DNA of 64,000 nt, taken from positions 14,862,288 to 14,926,287 of the forward strand of contig NC_092676.1 in assembly GCF_964355755.1 (NCBI RefSeq). The letters are read 5' to 3'. Below the pieces are notes generated by a model. It worked only from the letters and a program-made list of their open reading frames with translations, did not search any database and was not told the origin of the DNA. Position numbers and translations under genes: made by a program. The DNA is from Antedon mediterranea. Its lineage: Eukaryota; Echinodermata; Crinoidea; Comatulida; Antedonidae. Shown piece by piece: positions 1 through 10,609 of this stretch. How positions within the stretch are numbered: position 1 is the first letter of the stretch; each line of letters starts with the position of its first letter.

Positions 1-250
1 TAGTAACTGTTCTTTGGTGAGAATAAAGGATAAGTTATACTCAATTGTTCTATACTCTATATACTAAATAAAAATACTGTCAGATTTAAATAGGTCAATT
101 AAAAACTCATTTAGCATGTTTAAAAATATACTAACACAAGAGCATTATGCATGAATGTATTTTATTAATAGACTTACCGATTTTGCATAGATATATATAC
201 ATATATGTCACCGGGCGGTTTAGAATTAATGCTCTTTGCCTAATGTGTGT
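1..250. repeat. AT-rich left edge with a rep-E copy
   Basis: No coding sequence is visible. Bases 208-249 carry rep-E (core CCGGGCGGTTTAGAATTAAT, then a CTTTGCCT motif). The same core recurs at 2065-2121 and 2429-2481 on the plus strand and at about 4376-4460 on the minus strand. The LINE that follows has its 3' end directly next to this copy. Confidence 0.6.
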
Positions 251-2064
251 ATTATTATTATTATTATTATTTATTGCCAAAAACCAGTTACAAACAAACA
301 AAACACAGAAACTAAGGGAGTAGGCAGGAACCTAAAAGTGAACCTAATCACTATAACAAGAGTTCAGGTTCCGTACTCCCAAAGTAACAACAATGATATA
401 AAATAAACTATATAAAAATATTTAAAAAACAAATAGACGAATCAACAGTGTCAATATAAAATAAACGGATAAAATACATAATAGTCGATTCAACAAAGTC
501 AATATAAAACATGTGATTTAAGTGAATTTAAAAATATTTGAAAACTGTCTAAAATTAAAGAATTTTTAATCATTTCCGGTAATTCTTCCCACAACCTAGG
601 GAATATATTAATAGCGGAATGATGAAGACAATTGGTTCGAGCATAGTGATGAATGAACTTAAGTGTATCAAGGTGACGGCCATTAACAACTAAAGATTGA
701 CGAACACTACTACAATCAACCGTTCCAATAAGTGATTTACAAACAAAGGATAACAGAAGATAATTTCTTCGATTAGATAGTGTAGGCCAATTTAGCTTAG
801 TGAGACGTTCCTCGTATTCCATTTCACCTCTTGTTTGTTTAAGGACAAGCCTAGTAGCCCTTCGCTGGACTGCCTCGATACGTTCTGTAAGTTTTTTGGT
901 TCGAGGCAACCACGCTGGGACACCATATTCAAGGATGGGGACAATGAGAGCTTTATAGAGTGAGAAAATAGCTGAAGGGGATGATCCTCCTGCAATACTA
1001 GTAATAAAACCCAACATTCGATTTGAACGAGAAATAATTAAGTTTACATGGTCATCCCAAGTAAGTTCACTATTAATCGTGACCCCCAGATGACAATGAC
1101 TAGATACGGATTTAATAGGCAAGTCATTTATACGATAAACAGGTCTATACTCTTTCCTTGATCTTGTAATGTGGAGAACCTTGGTTTTATTTAAGTTAAG
1201 CTCCATTTCATTTAGATCACACCAAGAGGAAAGCCTGATCAGATCGCACTGAAGAACAACTTCATCGTCTACAGTAAATATATTTCTATAAATTATCGTT
1301 TCATCGGCAAACAATGCACATGGAGAAATAATAGATGAGGGAAGGTCATTTATAAATAAGTTAAAAATAAGGGGTCCAAGTACGCTGCCCTGTGGTATGC
1401 CAGAGGTAACTGGGGATGATGGGGTAATGGATCCTTGATACAAGACTCTTTGGGAACGTCCCAATAGAAATGACTTGATCCATTTCCAGACATTGCCTCT
1501 GATATTAAAGTGGCTAGCCAGCTTATTTAAAATAATATGGTGAGGCAGTTTATCAAACGCTTTGGCATAGTCGAGAAAGATAACATCAATTCTGGGGGCT
1601 TTAGTTTTATCTAGCGAAGATGCCCAGGAATGAGTTAGGTTGGTAAGTTGGGTAACACAGGAACGTGAGGGGAAAAAACCGTGCTGGACATCAGTAATTG
1701 GACAATTATAAGCAACGTGATCAGATATACTTGAAAACAGTATTTTTTCAAGCAGTTTCGAACAAATAGGGGTAAGGGATATTGGTCTGTAATTACAAAT
1801 TGCATTTTTATCACCAGATTTAAATATAGGAGTGATATGGGACATTTTCCACTTAGCGGGGATTTCCCCCATACGCAGGGACAAGTTAAACAAATTAAAT
1901 AATGGTGGAGCAATAAATTCGGAAGCAGATTTCAATATGTATGGATGCACGGAATCAGGACCTGGAGATCTATTAGATGAAAGTCCATTAATCACCTTCT
2001 CAACATTGTAGACGTTAAAGTTAAGTTGAGAAAGTTCAGGGAATATATATATATATATACACAT
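250..2064 (-). mobile_element. 5'-truncated non-LTR retrotransposon (CR1/jockey-like LINE)
   Basis: The element reads right to left. It holds a reverse transcriptase ORF (499-2064), a 3' untranslated region (about 265-498) and ends in an ATT/AAT microsatellite at 251-273, a usual 3' tail for this class. No endonuclease domain precedes the RT region, so the 5' end is truncated near 2050, where the sequence changes abruptly to a TA microsatellite and a rep-E copy. The ORF is unbroken over 521 codons, which suggests a fairly recent insertion. Assignment to the CR1/jockey group rests on motif style only. Confidence 0.8.
499..2064 (-). CDS. LINE reverse transcriptase ORF with altered catalytic motif
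   Basis: An RNA-templated DNA polymerase for retrotransposition. Visible in order: SPGPDSVHPYIL (RT block 0), ITPIFKSGD and YRPISLTPICSKLLEKIL (blocks 1-2), IFLDYAKAFDKLPH (block A, first catalytic Asp), GIPQGSVLGPLIFNLFIND (block B), LFADETIIYR (block C), LGVTINSELTWDDHV (block D/E), then a C-terminal region with RRATRLVLKQTRG. Block C normally reads FADD or YADD; here the second aspartate is Glu, so the copy may be inactive although its frame is open. The nominal start Met is arbitrary because the 5' end is missing. Closest in style to CR1/jockey-superfamily LINEs. Not a host gene. Confidence 0.85.
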   Translation of the reverse strand: MCIYIYIFPELSQLNFNVYNVEKVINGLSSNRSPGPDSVHPYILKSASEFIAPPLFNLFNLSLRMGEIPAKWKMSHITPIFKSGDKNAICNYRPISLTPICSKLLEKILFSSISDHVAYNCPITDVQHGFFPSRSCVTQLTNLTHSWASSLDKTKAPRIDVIFLDYAKAFDKLPHHIILNKLASHFNIRGNVWKWIKSFLLGRSQRVLYQGSITPSSPVTSGIPQGSVLGPLIFNLFINDLPSSIISPCALFADETIIYRNIFTVDDEVVLQCDLIRLSSWCDLNEMELNLNKTKVLHITRSRKEYRPVYRINDLPIKSVSSHCHLGVTINSELTWDDHVNLIISRSNRMLGFITSIAGGSSPSAIFSLYKALIVPILEYGVPAWLPRTKKLTERIEAVQRRATRLVLKQTRGEMEYEERLTKLNWPTLSNRRNYLLLSFVCKSLIGTVDCSSVRQSLVVNGRHLDTLKFIHHYARTNCLHHSAINIFPRLWEELPEMIKNSLILDSFQIFLNSLKSHVLY

Positions 2065-2139
2065 ACCAAACCGGGCGATTTAGAATTAATGTTCTTTGCC
2101 TGATTTGTTTATATATATAAAAGTATCTCTTCGGAGATC

Positions 2140-2481
2140 CCGCCTCGTGAATAAAAATACTGTAAGATGAGGGCGTATCAATTTGATCTCTGGTGCGCGT
2201 GCGTACAACTTAGCACTAGTGCTGTTCCGCCGTACCACGCCGAGAATGTTAAAGAGTCGCTATCCAATCGAGTTCGAACAATACCATGAAAGCCCCAGTG
2301 GTCTAATGGTTAGGACATCTGCATATCAAGCAGACGGTCCGAGTTCGAGTCTCGGTTGGGGCGACTTTTTCTCATTCTCACAGATTTCCTCATCTTTATC
2401 GTTTCAAATTAATTAATTAAATTTCAGTATATCACCGGGCGGTTTAGAATTAATGTTCTTTGCCTGATTTGTTTATATATA
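2140..2481 (+). repeat. tRNA-headed SINE-like composite ending in rep-E
   Basis: A tRNA-like unit (2292-2363) is followed by a tail at 2364-2481 that recurs elsewhere: the stretch with CATCTTTATCGTTTC, a TTAA-rich spacer and rep-E reappears in reverse orientation at 4376-4460, and its first half with the 3' half of the tRNA reappears on the minus strand at about 2664-2790. A tRNA-like head joined to a dispersed tail is the plan of a SINE. An independent tRNA gene inserted beside a repeat remains possible. Confidence 0.5.
2292..2363 (+). tRNA. tRNA-like gene, anticodon AUC (nominally Asp), possibly a SINE head
   Basis: The sequence folds as a full cloverleaf. Acceptor stem GCCCCAG pairs with TTGGGGC (one G-T pair); D stem GTC/GAC; anticodon stem TCTGC/GCAGA with loop ATATCAA, placing anticodon ATC at 2325-2327; T stem CCGAG/CTCGG with loop TTCGAGT; discriminator G at 2363. 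A TTTTT run at 2366-2370 fits a Pol III terminator. AUC would read GAU (Asp), but the body (GTGGTCTAATGGTTAGGAC) looks more like tRNA-Glu or tRNA-Arg than animal tRNA-Asp, which uses GUC. A pseudo-tRNA or SINE head is as likely as a working tRNA. Confidence 0.5.
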
Positions 2482-2520
2482 TATTATATATATAAATCCT
2501 AAGGCAAATTACTGAAAAAA

Positions 2521-2663
2521 TGACAATGCTGTGGGTATCAGTGGCTGGATCTCAATGGAGATACAAAATAAAAGCGAAAAGCTAAATCAAAACGAGAGGT
2601 AAAACAGCCAGAAAAGTTAGCAGAGCTTTCGGGCAACACTAGCCCTTCATCAGTGCAAGTGCA
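2521..2663 (-). repeat. rep-D copy
   Basis: On the minus strand this contains GATGAAGGGCTAGTGTTGCC, CGAAAGC, GGCTGTTTTAC and GATACCCACAGCA in order. Parts of the same series recur at 41134-41232, 47950-48005 and 50975-51030, all on the plus strand. The copies are colinear but differently truncated, as expected of a retroposed family. I do not recognise the family by name. Confidence 0.6.
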
Positions 2664-2810
2664 TATATATAAATTAATTTGAAATTTAATTAATTAATTT
2701 GAAACGATAAAGATGAGGAAATCTGTGAGACTCGAGACTCGAACTCGAGACTCGAACTCGGACCGCCTGCTTGATATGATTTCCTCATCTTTATCGTTTC
2801 AAATTATATA
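2664..2810 (-). repeat. Broken copy of the tRNA-headed repeat
   Basis: In reverse orientation this repeats the 3' half of the tRNA-like unit (ATATCAAGCAGGCGGTCC) and its tail, with a small internal duplication of the T-arm motif GAGTTCGAGTCTC. It supports the 2292-2363 unit being part of a multiplied element. Confidence 0.6.
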
Positions 2811-4365
2811 TACTAGATGGCACGCTCGCTTCGCTCGCGTACCATCTAGGTCGTGCCCACAGATGGTTCTCGAATACACAGTATTTCCAGCGAGAAAAAA
2901 ATGGAGATTTCAAATGTACGTACTGCAGGACTATAATACATTGTCGTTTGCAGAAACGAATAAATATACACAATGATTTATGTAGTCAACCAAAATTAGC
3001 ACCATGAGAATTACTTCCGAGAGAGAAACAAAATGAGTCAATTTTTTTTTATTTGGACTCATTTAAACAAACCCAATTTGTGTTTTGTATGTAACATTAA
3101 GGGTTGAGGGATGGGGGAAGAAGATAGGTACAAAGAGGAAACATTTTAAAATATATTCTTATCCACTCGTAACGAAATATTGTTTTTAATGTTTTATAGG
3201 CCTATAAATAATATACCACTAAATACAGTAAAACATTTACGATTTAATACGGTACTTTGTTAAAACTCTCACTGTCATAGTCGATTGAAATAGTAAAGTA
3301 CGTAGCGATACACCACTACGACGTTTATATATTTTTTAATTATTAATTAATACAAACGTTGAGAAGCAACTGTCAGTAATAACGTTTATTTATTTGTATA
3401 TTATATGTTTATAATCTAACAGTAGGGCCTACCCACACTCACAGTAATAAAGTTTATTTGTATATATTTTTATATTACATCTAACAGTACCAACACTCAC
3501 AGTAAGAAATTTGCAAATTGCGATCAAAAGTGGTTAATACCTTAACAGTATTGTACAGCATTGCAATACTATTTATGTTTATTCTCCAAGGGGGCCCATA
3601 AATCTAAATCTATACCTCTATGGTTAAACCAAATAATTTGGAATGTTTATTTGTATATTATATGTTTATAATCTAACAGTAGGGCCTACCCACACTCACA
3701 GTAATAAAGTTTATTTGTATATATTTTTATATTACATCTAACAGTACCAACACTCACAGTAAGAAATTTGCGATTCAAATTGCGATCAAAAGTGGTTAAT
3801 ACCTTAACAGTATTGTACAGCATTGCAATACTATTTATGTTTATTCTCCAAGGGGGCCCATAAATCTAAATCTATACCTGTATGGTTAAACCAAATAATT
3901 TGGAATGTTCCATTCACCACAAATCAATACATTTGTAAAAACGTATATTAAATGTATCAAAATAGTATTTTTTAAAGAAAATCGGCCTGTCTTCAACATT
4001 ATGATGCTGTACTCGAACTGTTCAACCGGTTTTCAACTATTAAAAACAATTATCGTAGGAGGAGATAGGAAAATGCGAAGCCTCCTCGCATTTTTGTGGC
4101 GGGTATTTTTCAAGATGGACATCCATTAGACAGTGTATACCACGATCGGAAAACACCCCTATTTGGGGCAAATCGTTGAACCTAAATTCGTTTTAATCGT
4201 CAATAACTAATTATCTAACTTAATTTAATTAGTAAACAGGGTTACATCAGGCGGTTAAAATCAGTACCGAAAGTACGAACCAACTTTATATACCATCGAG
4301 TAAAAATTCTAGAAGTAAGGCGCGATTTACCGAATTTTGCCCTTACGTAAATTTATATATAGATA
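2811..4365 (-). mobile_element. rep-A, long copy, non-autonomous element of unknown class
   Basis: Read right to left it starts at TTTACGTAAGGGCAAAATTC (near 4357) and ends near 2811 in a GC-rich imperfect hairpin. A shorter copy in the opposite orientation lies at 43622-44285; truncated copies are at 31880-32112 and 42980-43150. Similarity to 43622-44285 runs through the start, the interior around ATAGGCCTATAAA and the end containing CCATCTGTGGGCA. No transposase is visible. Inside is a direct duplication of about 260 bp (3388-3646 against 3645-3906) that the other copy lacks, so it arose after insertion or in a subfamily. Confidence 0.7.
3388..3906. repeat. Tandem duplication, two units of about 260 bp
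   Basis: Motifs such as ATCTAACAGTAGGGCCTACC recur with an offset of 257 bp on the left and 262 bp on the right; the second unit has 5 extra bases (GATTC) before CAAATTGCGATCAAAAG. Near-identity implies a recent duplication inside rep-A. Confidence 0.9.
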
Positions 4366-4460
4366 TATAGATATATATAAACACATTAGGCAATGAACAT
4401 TAATTCTAAACCGCCCGGTGATATACTGAAATTTAATTGATTAATTTGAAACGATATACT

Positions 4461-6110
4461 TATATATATATATATATAAAGTATATTTTATGCAAGTAAA
4501 TAAACTAATTAATTTAATGTATGTAAATGTAAAGAGTGCAAATAAAACAGAAAAGGGAAAAGGGAAAAACACTAAAAAGAAGAGTTAACGGAACACATTG
4601 AGAATGCTAATGCTAACAAATAGTTATTGAGTTATTTTTTATTCTCTTTATATTTATTGATATTGATTCAATTTGTAGGTAATGTAAATGTATGAATGAT
4701 CTTTTGCAGAGATTTTTATGTTTGTGATGTAAGGGGAAACTTAATATTTAAATATTTGAATAATATACACAAACATAATCACAAAACACTAAAAAAAGAC
4801 GACATGCTATATTGTAGATCCAGCCGATTGTTGCATTGTACCGTGCTATGTATAGCGACAGCAAACGAGACTGATGTATTATTCTATACCTTTAATGAGT
4901 CATATAATACCAATCAATACATAAAATCGTATAGTATATATTTGATATTTTCATAATTATCAGACATCAGAAAGTTGATAGGTCTAACTAATATAAACAA
5001 TCATAATTAATCTTATATGTATATGTTTGTCCTTATCGAAGGATAACACCGACTGATTTTCTACATAATTGATTTAAGAAAACACTAAAATAACCCTTAT
5101 AATATTTAAATCGCTGTCAAATTATATGCTTAAAAACCAGCTATTGACAAAAATGTAGTCAATCAAACCGACAATCTTTAAAGGTTTATAGTTCATGAAA
5201 ATAAATCGAATTGATCATAATGTATGACGAAAAAAATATCGTGAGGTTGCACATTACCTACGTGCTGCGCATCAACGCGCCTTGTTTACGTCAAGATTGT
5301 GGAATCAAACTAAAAAGCTTATGACCTGTATTATGGGAAATAATAATTGCAAGCTTTTTTAGCTAACCAGCAGATTTATACAATGACAATAGGAGATCTT
5401 TTAATAATAAATATATATTACTCTAATGGCTTTCCTGATAATCTTAAGTAAAGTTAAATTTCAATATCTATTGCACTCCGTATATCATCAGAGCCAGCAG
5501 CAAATATCTGGATCTCTGTGCAATAATAAAATGCTTTAACATAATGGCGAAACCATTGTGAAAAATGGTATGCGTTATAAACCAAATCAGACATAATATA
5601 CTCCAACAAGTGCATACGTACTGCGTACTGAGTGTTACGTTATAATTATCGTCATGATGCAATCAATAATCGTACTTCGACGCTTGATATTGACTTAATT
5701 GTACTGTTTTCTAAAGCATCCGGTGTATTAACTCCCACATTTCTAATAATATGTTACACCTCACAAGAATATCCACTACGCTATCGACCATTATGATAAT
5801 TGAAGTGTCATCTAATAAACATAATTATACTGCAACTTAACCATTATCGGCGAATTACCGTATAGCCTATGATATTGAACACAATATAAATGCTGCACTA
5901 CATTTTCTGTAGTATTCTAAAACAATATTTTAAGCATGGATAAGGCAAAATCTATGTTCAATCATTTTTGTTTTTCCCTTGTTTACTTTCTCCTCAGCAC
6001 ATTTTTCTATCATGAATCCATATGATAATACAATACAAACATTGGAATTAAATTATAAAAAACAAGTAAATGTTTTAATTGTTATAAAACGTTCACTTCG
6101 GTCGTTTTTT
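4461..6110. other. No gene seen; AT-rich intergenic DNA
   Basis: Short TA runs near 4455-4480 and no open frame with splice signals or family motifs. The small ORFs here (for example 4696-4956 plus and 5468-5662 minus) show no domain or exon structure. Confidence 0.5.
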
Positions 6111-6249
6111 TTTCTAGTGTTTTCTTGCCATGGTTAGCAAGTATGATAGTATTGAGTTTATTTTGTTCAGCAATTACTCTTTGCATTTACTTCTTGTAGT
6201 CCCGTTTGTAATATCCTGGCATTTTCAGGCTTCAAGTAATGTGTATTTT

Positions 6250-6852
6250 TCGCCAACATTATTTTCAGAGAATAGGGCATTGCTTACCAACAGAACGCTC
6301 CACCTACAAACAAGAATGATGTTTCTTAATGGTCTAGTTAGGAGTAGACTCACCTATGGTTGCCATGCTTGGAGGGCAACAGGAAGTGAAATGTCCAAAC
6401 TTAGCACAACATACAAAACCTTCCTAAGAAGAATGCTAGTGAATGGCTTTCAAAGGGTCTGCCCACCAAACCATGTAGACATATCCTCAGATGAAGAAAC
6501 AGATGAAAACTATATAGACTGGCGTTACGTAATTGCAAATGACGATCTCTACAAAATTACTATCTGTCAACCGCTAGAAGAATATGTCTACAAGAAACAA
6601 TTCAACTGGATCGGACATGTAATTAGAAAAGAAAATGAAGATCCTACAAAAATTCTTACTTTTCACACAACACAAAGTAAACGGAGAGGTCGGAAGATAC
6701 CATCAGTACTTGATAGAGTTGTTCAACAAAGTCAACTTACTAGATGCAACTTATTGGAGCCTGCTTCAACAGAAATTTATAATTCCCAGCAATGTTTTAA
6801 CTGTATCTATGAACTGTTTTATAAGTTTTTTTGTGACTGTGCAATTTGGTAG
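6250..6852 (+). pseudogene. RTE-type LINE reverse transcriptase, C-terminal fragment
   Basis: An open frame encodes the region after the RT palm of RTE-like elements: LQTRMMFLNGLVRSRLTYG, CHAWRATGSEMSKL, then FNWIGHVIRKENEDPTKIL and SKRRGRKIPSV. These match the usual order (YGCETW-like block, LRRI-like block, GHV.R block, RRGRP block). The palm and endonuclease domains are absent. A second RTE scrap in the opposite orientation follows at 7085-7190, so the locus is rearranged. It is not a host gene, though such fragments are often annotated as craniofacial development protein 2-like. Confidence 0.75.
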
Positions 6853-7084
6853 TAGTCACTCTGATACTATACATTTAAAAGTAACAAATCCAAATGCCAA
6901 CTTTAAGTCAATGGCTACCAGATGTCTCTGTGAGACGGTTATTTGTCCCAGTACCAGTACATTATTATTTATTATGCAGCTTGAGTTAGTCAGTGTCAAG
7001 GTTTCACATACATGCATAAATACGATATAGAAAGATTAGTGTTAACCAAGCGTACTTTGGTGGCTTTAGTTATTCCGCTATCTG

Positions 7085-7190
7085 TCCATATTTTGAGTTG
7101 TGTCATAGCTGTTCTGGCCATGTAAACGTCTTATTTCCACTTTCATTAGTGATGAGTGACCCAAGAAATTTGAAATGCTGTACCTTGGTT
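7085..7190 (-). pseudogene. RTE-type LINE fragment, opposite orientation
   Basis: On the minus strand the translation includes KVQHFKFLGSLITNESGN, matching the RTE motif with the sense xVxxFKYLGSxIT that follows the RT palm. It is about 30 codons long with a stop after it, and runs head to head with the 6250-6852 fragment. Confidence 0.6.
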
Positions 7191-7219
7191 TCGGTTATTA
7201 CATATATTCTCCACACACA

Positions 7220-7312
7220 CATAATAATGATGATGATTATGATGGTGATGATGATGATGACGAACGATGATGATGATAATAATATTGATAATGATAATAA
7301 CGATTATTTATT
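7220..7312. repeat. Degenerate (GAT)n microsatellite
   Basis: Runs of GATGATGAT with AAT interruptions. The ORF over it is low-complexity (Met/Asp) and not a gene. Confidence 0.85.
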
Positions 7313-7329
7313 AATTTTAATTAATTTAA

Positions 7330-9085
7330 TTTAACCGTTTATTTTGTCTTTTTACAAGTGAAAACATTGTTTTTTAGGAGTTTTTTTTATACGGAAGTGA
7401 AGTTTATTAAAACTGCGAAATGGCCTATTCAAAATCTGTTTTTTAATTAATCTTTTTTTATGATTTTGTGGGACAATACAAAGAAATAATAATAATCATA
7501 AATAATATAACCATTAGTAAGTCACATAACTAGACGTACAACTGTCTTCTGCTTGAAGGGATCTACAGTCGTGTTTGGTAAGTTTAAGAATTTTAGCGCT
7601 TGACCTTTGTAGTTATACTTGTTTTATTGTATGATGCCTATGTAAATATGTATCTACTACTAGTATAATTATTTGTGTATATTGCCTTTCCAATGATGAA
7701 CAATATTTGCGTATTTAGTCTGCCATCTCTTTTTTCAAAATGACTTGTATTTCAGTGTTTTACAATCAACTGCATTCTTGATTTTTACGTAACTCAGTTT
7801 GATCATGCCTAACGATTATAATTTAAAGAAAAAATTACAAAAAAGGTATTTTATTTTGAAATGCTAACAAGTCTTATTTCTTCTTTATTCATCAATAGCA
7901 ATAGCAAATTGGAGCAAACAAAATAGCTTTCGCTAGTTGAAGGTTGGCACCATACTAACAAATACATTTACTTCGAAGAATAACACTGAAATAACAACAG
8001 ATATAAATGAAATTAACATACAGTAATAAAGGACATAAAAAAAAAACAACAAAACAAATGGGCTACCATAACTCAGTATCTTGATAATAAAAGTTCTGTT
8101 ATATTTTTAACAAAATTATTTTTAGTCTTAATATTCTTTATATCTAAAGGCAGTTGTGCCATTGATTGAAGCGGAACAAAATTAAGAACACATAGTTCGT
8201 ATAATCAGGTCTTCCCTGGTATAATTTATGTAGGCCTACATCTAAAGTATTACACGGCTGAAGATGACGCAGTAAATAATATACGTGGTGTACCGCAAAC
8301 TTTATATATTGTTATTATTAAAATAAATAACTGACATATCTAACGGCACTAGCACTAGCTATAGTTAATTAAAAAGGTGAGTTTTTAAAGCTGATTTTAA
8401 CATTTAAACCATTATAAAAATATGTACCGGTAGTTTTCGGGTTTTGTTTATTTATTAGGACAACTGATTCTATTTTGTTTAAAATTATTTTTGTTTTACA
8501 TCATGTTTTCGAGTTTTGTTTATTGAGCAAACCAAATACATGGATATGTGTGATTGGATGCTTTTAATTAATTGATTTTCATAACCGAGACAATTGTTGA
8601 CTTGACCAAATACTATTAGGAACAAACAAATCACTTACGCGTCAAATACATTTCAGGGGAGGAAGGGTTAGGAAATATTTGTAGGCTTAATGTAGGCTAC
8701 TACTCTATTTTAGTAGGTCATTGATTCATGCTACCATTCTCTAACACCAGCTCTTAAAAACATGAACAAAATGAATCAATAATATACAACTTCAAGAAAA
8801 CCAATACAATAATACTGGTACGCTTGCGACAAAAAATATTGAATGATGCAATTTTAAAGGAATTTTTAGTTGTTTTTTTTTGTCATTAACAAACCATGGG
8901 GAGTGGGGTGACGCTTAACGCTTAAGTAGGCCTACATATATAAATGTGTACAGAATACAAGTCAGAAAGATAGCGGCGTAGGCCTACGGTTGCTCAACAA
9001 CACCCCGCCGCTGAGAGTACCCTCTTTAATACATTATATATATATATCATAGATGGACAAAAGAAATGCACGTTAAAATATTTTG
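7330..9085. other. No gene seen; AT-rich DNA downstream of the receptor exon
   Basis: This would be intron 1 of the GABA-B-like receptor gene on the minus strand. I found no second exon of that receptor and no repeat shared with the rest of the window. Confidence 0.45.
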
Positions 9086-9121
9086 CTAAATACAAACGCA
9101 GTAAGACAATATTTGGCCTAC

Positions 9122-9349
9122 CTCCGTGTCATTCCAAATTGCTCGTAATTCGTAACCATTTAAAAGCGCTTTGCTTTTCTTTATGTGTTCCAGGGCCAGT
9201 TCAACTGCAGGTAAAATCCCATTCCCAACACCTTCCATAGAGCCAGAAAAAGGCGAGAGTCCAGCAAAATAAAGAACCTTATCATCACTGGCTTCAATTC
9301 TGTACAACAAAGTTAAAGATAACACGGTACTTATCCACAGACTAATCAT
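9122..9349 (-). CDS. GABA-B-type receptor-like, first coding exon
   Basis: Metabotropic GABA-B receptors are class C GPCRs with an N-terminal Venus-flytrap ligand-binding domain. The exon runs from ATG at 9349 to a donor (GAG|GTAGGC) after 9122, giving 76 codons ending in phase 0. Residues 1-20 form a hydrophobic signal peptide (SLWISTVLSLTLLYRI). Residues 26-76 match the start of the receptor domain: KVLYFAGLSPFSGS, then GNGILPAVELALEHI and GYELRAIWNDTE, aligning with the conserved PAVEMALE and DYELKLI region. The remaining exons, including the seven-helix part, are not in the window or were not found. Subtype cannot be assigned; a broader ANF/class C receptor is the alternative. Confidence 0.75.
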
Positions 9350-9655
9350 TATGCTAAATCAATAAAAAATGGTTGCAAAATCCTTCTCCTCCTTCCTCTA
9401 GCCTGTGTACTTAAATTATCAGTATTAAGAACGTTGTGTCACTTTCGGTAAAGAACGTGAATAACTACAATAGACTCTATATTATACAGCACCAAGTATA
9501 ATATTAGAAATTTAATTACAGAAATCCAATACGCAAAGATGTCTTTTAGATTTCAATAATTGAACGCAAATGCGTAGTTGTTACTCGATCGGTGCATCTT
9601 TGAGTAATCGAATAATTTTCGAAGAATTGAGGGCAGCAAAATTATTCAAGCTATT
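9350..9655 (-). promoter_or_regulatory. Upstream flank of the GABA-B-like exon
   Basis: By position this should hold the 5' UTR and promoter, or an intron if a non-coding first exon exists. I see a pyrimidine-rich CTCCTCCTTCCTCT tract near 9384 but no TATA box I would rely on. Confidence 0.25.
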
Positions 9656-9883
9656 TGTCGTATTCGATTTAGACTTTCACCGTTGAGTTGAGTACAGTTT
9701 TTCCGTTGAGTACTTCTTTAACGGAGTATTTTGAGCGTTGAGATTGTTCTTAACGAAAAAGCTTTCGTTGTCAACGTTTTCTATTTGAATGACTTTCTGT
9801 TGAGCACAAATTTACAATTCGAATACAAAAAGTACTCAACGAATCTTTACGCTGACAACGAAAGTTCCCAATCGAATACAACA
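9656..9883. mobile_element. MITE-like element with imperfect terminal inverted repeats
   Basis: The left end (TGTCGTATTCGATT, a block with ACTTTC, then GTTGAGTAC) is matched in inverted order by the right end (GTACTCAAC, GAAAGTTC, AATCGAATACAACA). The arms are about 45-50 bp in a 228-bp element with no coding sequence. Target-site duplication is unclear. Confidence 0.55.
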
Positions 9884-10264
9884 AAGGAGTAGATAGGCGA
9901 TGATTTTGAGAAAGCAGGTGTTACCCCATTTTCATAGATTTGCTATTTAAATTTAAAGATGTATCCGTCACCGGTTTCCTGTAACATCTATTTCACAAGT
10001 ATTCGATCGGAATCGGTTTCCTGTTTCCTGATAAATCTATGTAATCTAGCAAAACTAGAATTATTACGTCGTTTTTTTTAAATTTTACTGAAGTTCACTT
10101 TACTACATTCTCAGAAAATCATCACGATATCATTCTTCGTCATTATTTTGGTAAACTTTCGAAATCTTATAACGTCATACTCGTACTCATGTCAAAGAAC
10201 GAATACCTGCGCCCTTCCTTCTTCCCTCCCTCTACCCTCCCTTCCCTCTGCATACAATTTGTTA

Positions 10265-10605
10265 TAAAGGCCAGTTGGGAAATACCAACTTACCTGGTTG
10301 CAAAACCTGTTTTGGACCAGTTAATAAAACAATCAGTTGGAAAATCCAACTTAATTGCGCTTGAAAAACAAAATTTTACCAGATGGGAAAAACCAGTTGA
10401 CGTGATGGGAGAAAACAGTTGGAAAAAACAGTTGAAATAATCAATCAGTTGGACCAAATGAAAATCAGTTGGAAAAACGTCCAGCTGACCAGTTGAGAAA
10501 ACCAGTTGGAAGAACCAACCAGTTTGACCAAATGAAAACCAGTTGGAAAAAACAGCTGACCAGTTGAGAAAACCAATTGAACCAATTGGAAATCAGTTGG
10601 ACCAA
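10265..10605. repeat. Degenerate minisatellite built on CAGTTGGAAAAAC
   Basis: About 20 variants of the core (A/C)CAGTTG(G/A) separated by A-rich spacers, often paired with CCAACTT or GACCA. Unit length varies from about 12 to 30 bp. An ORF at 10189-10440 is a by-product of this array. Confidence 0.85.
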
Positions 10606-10609
10606 TATA

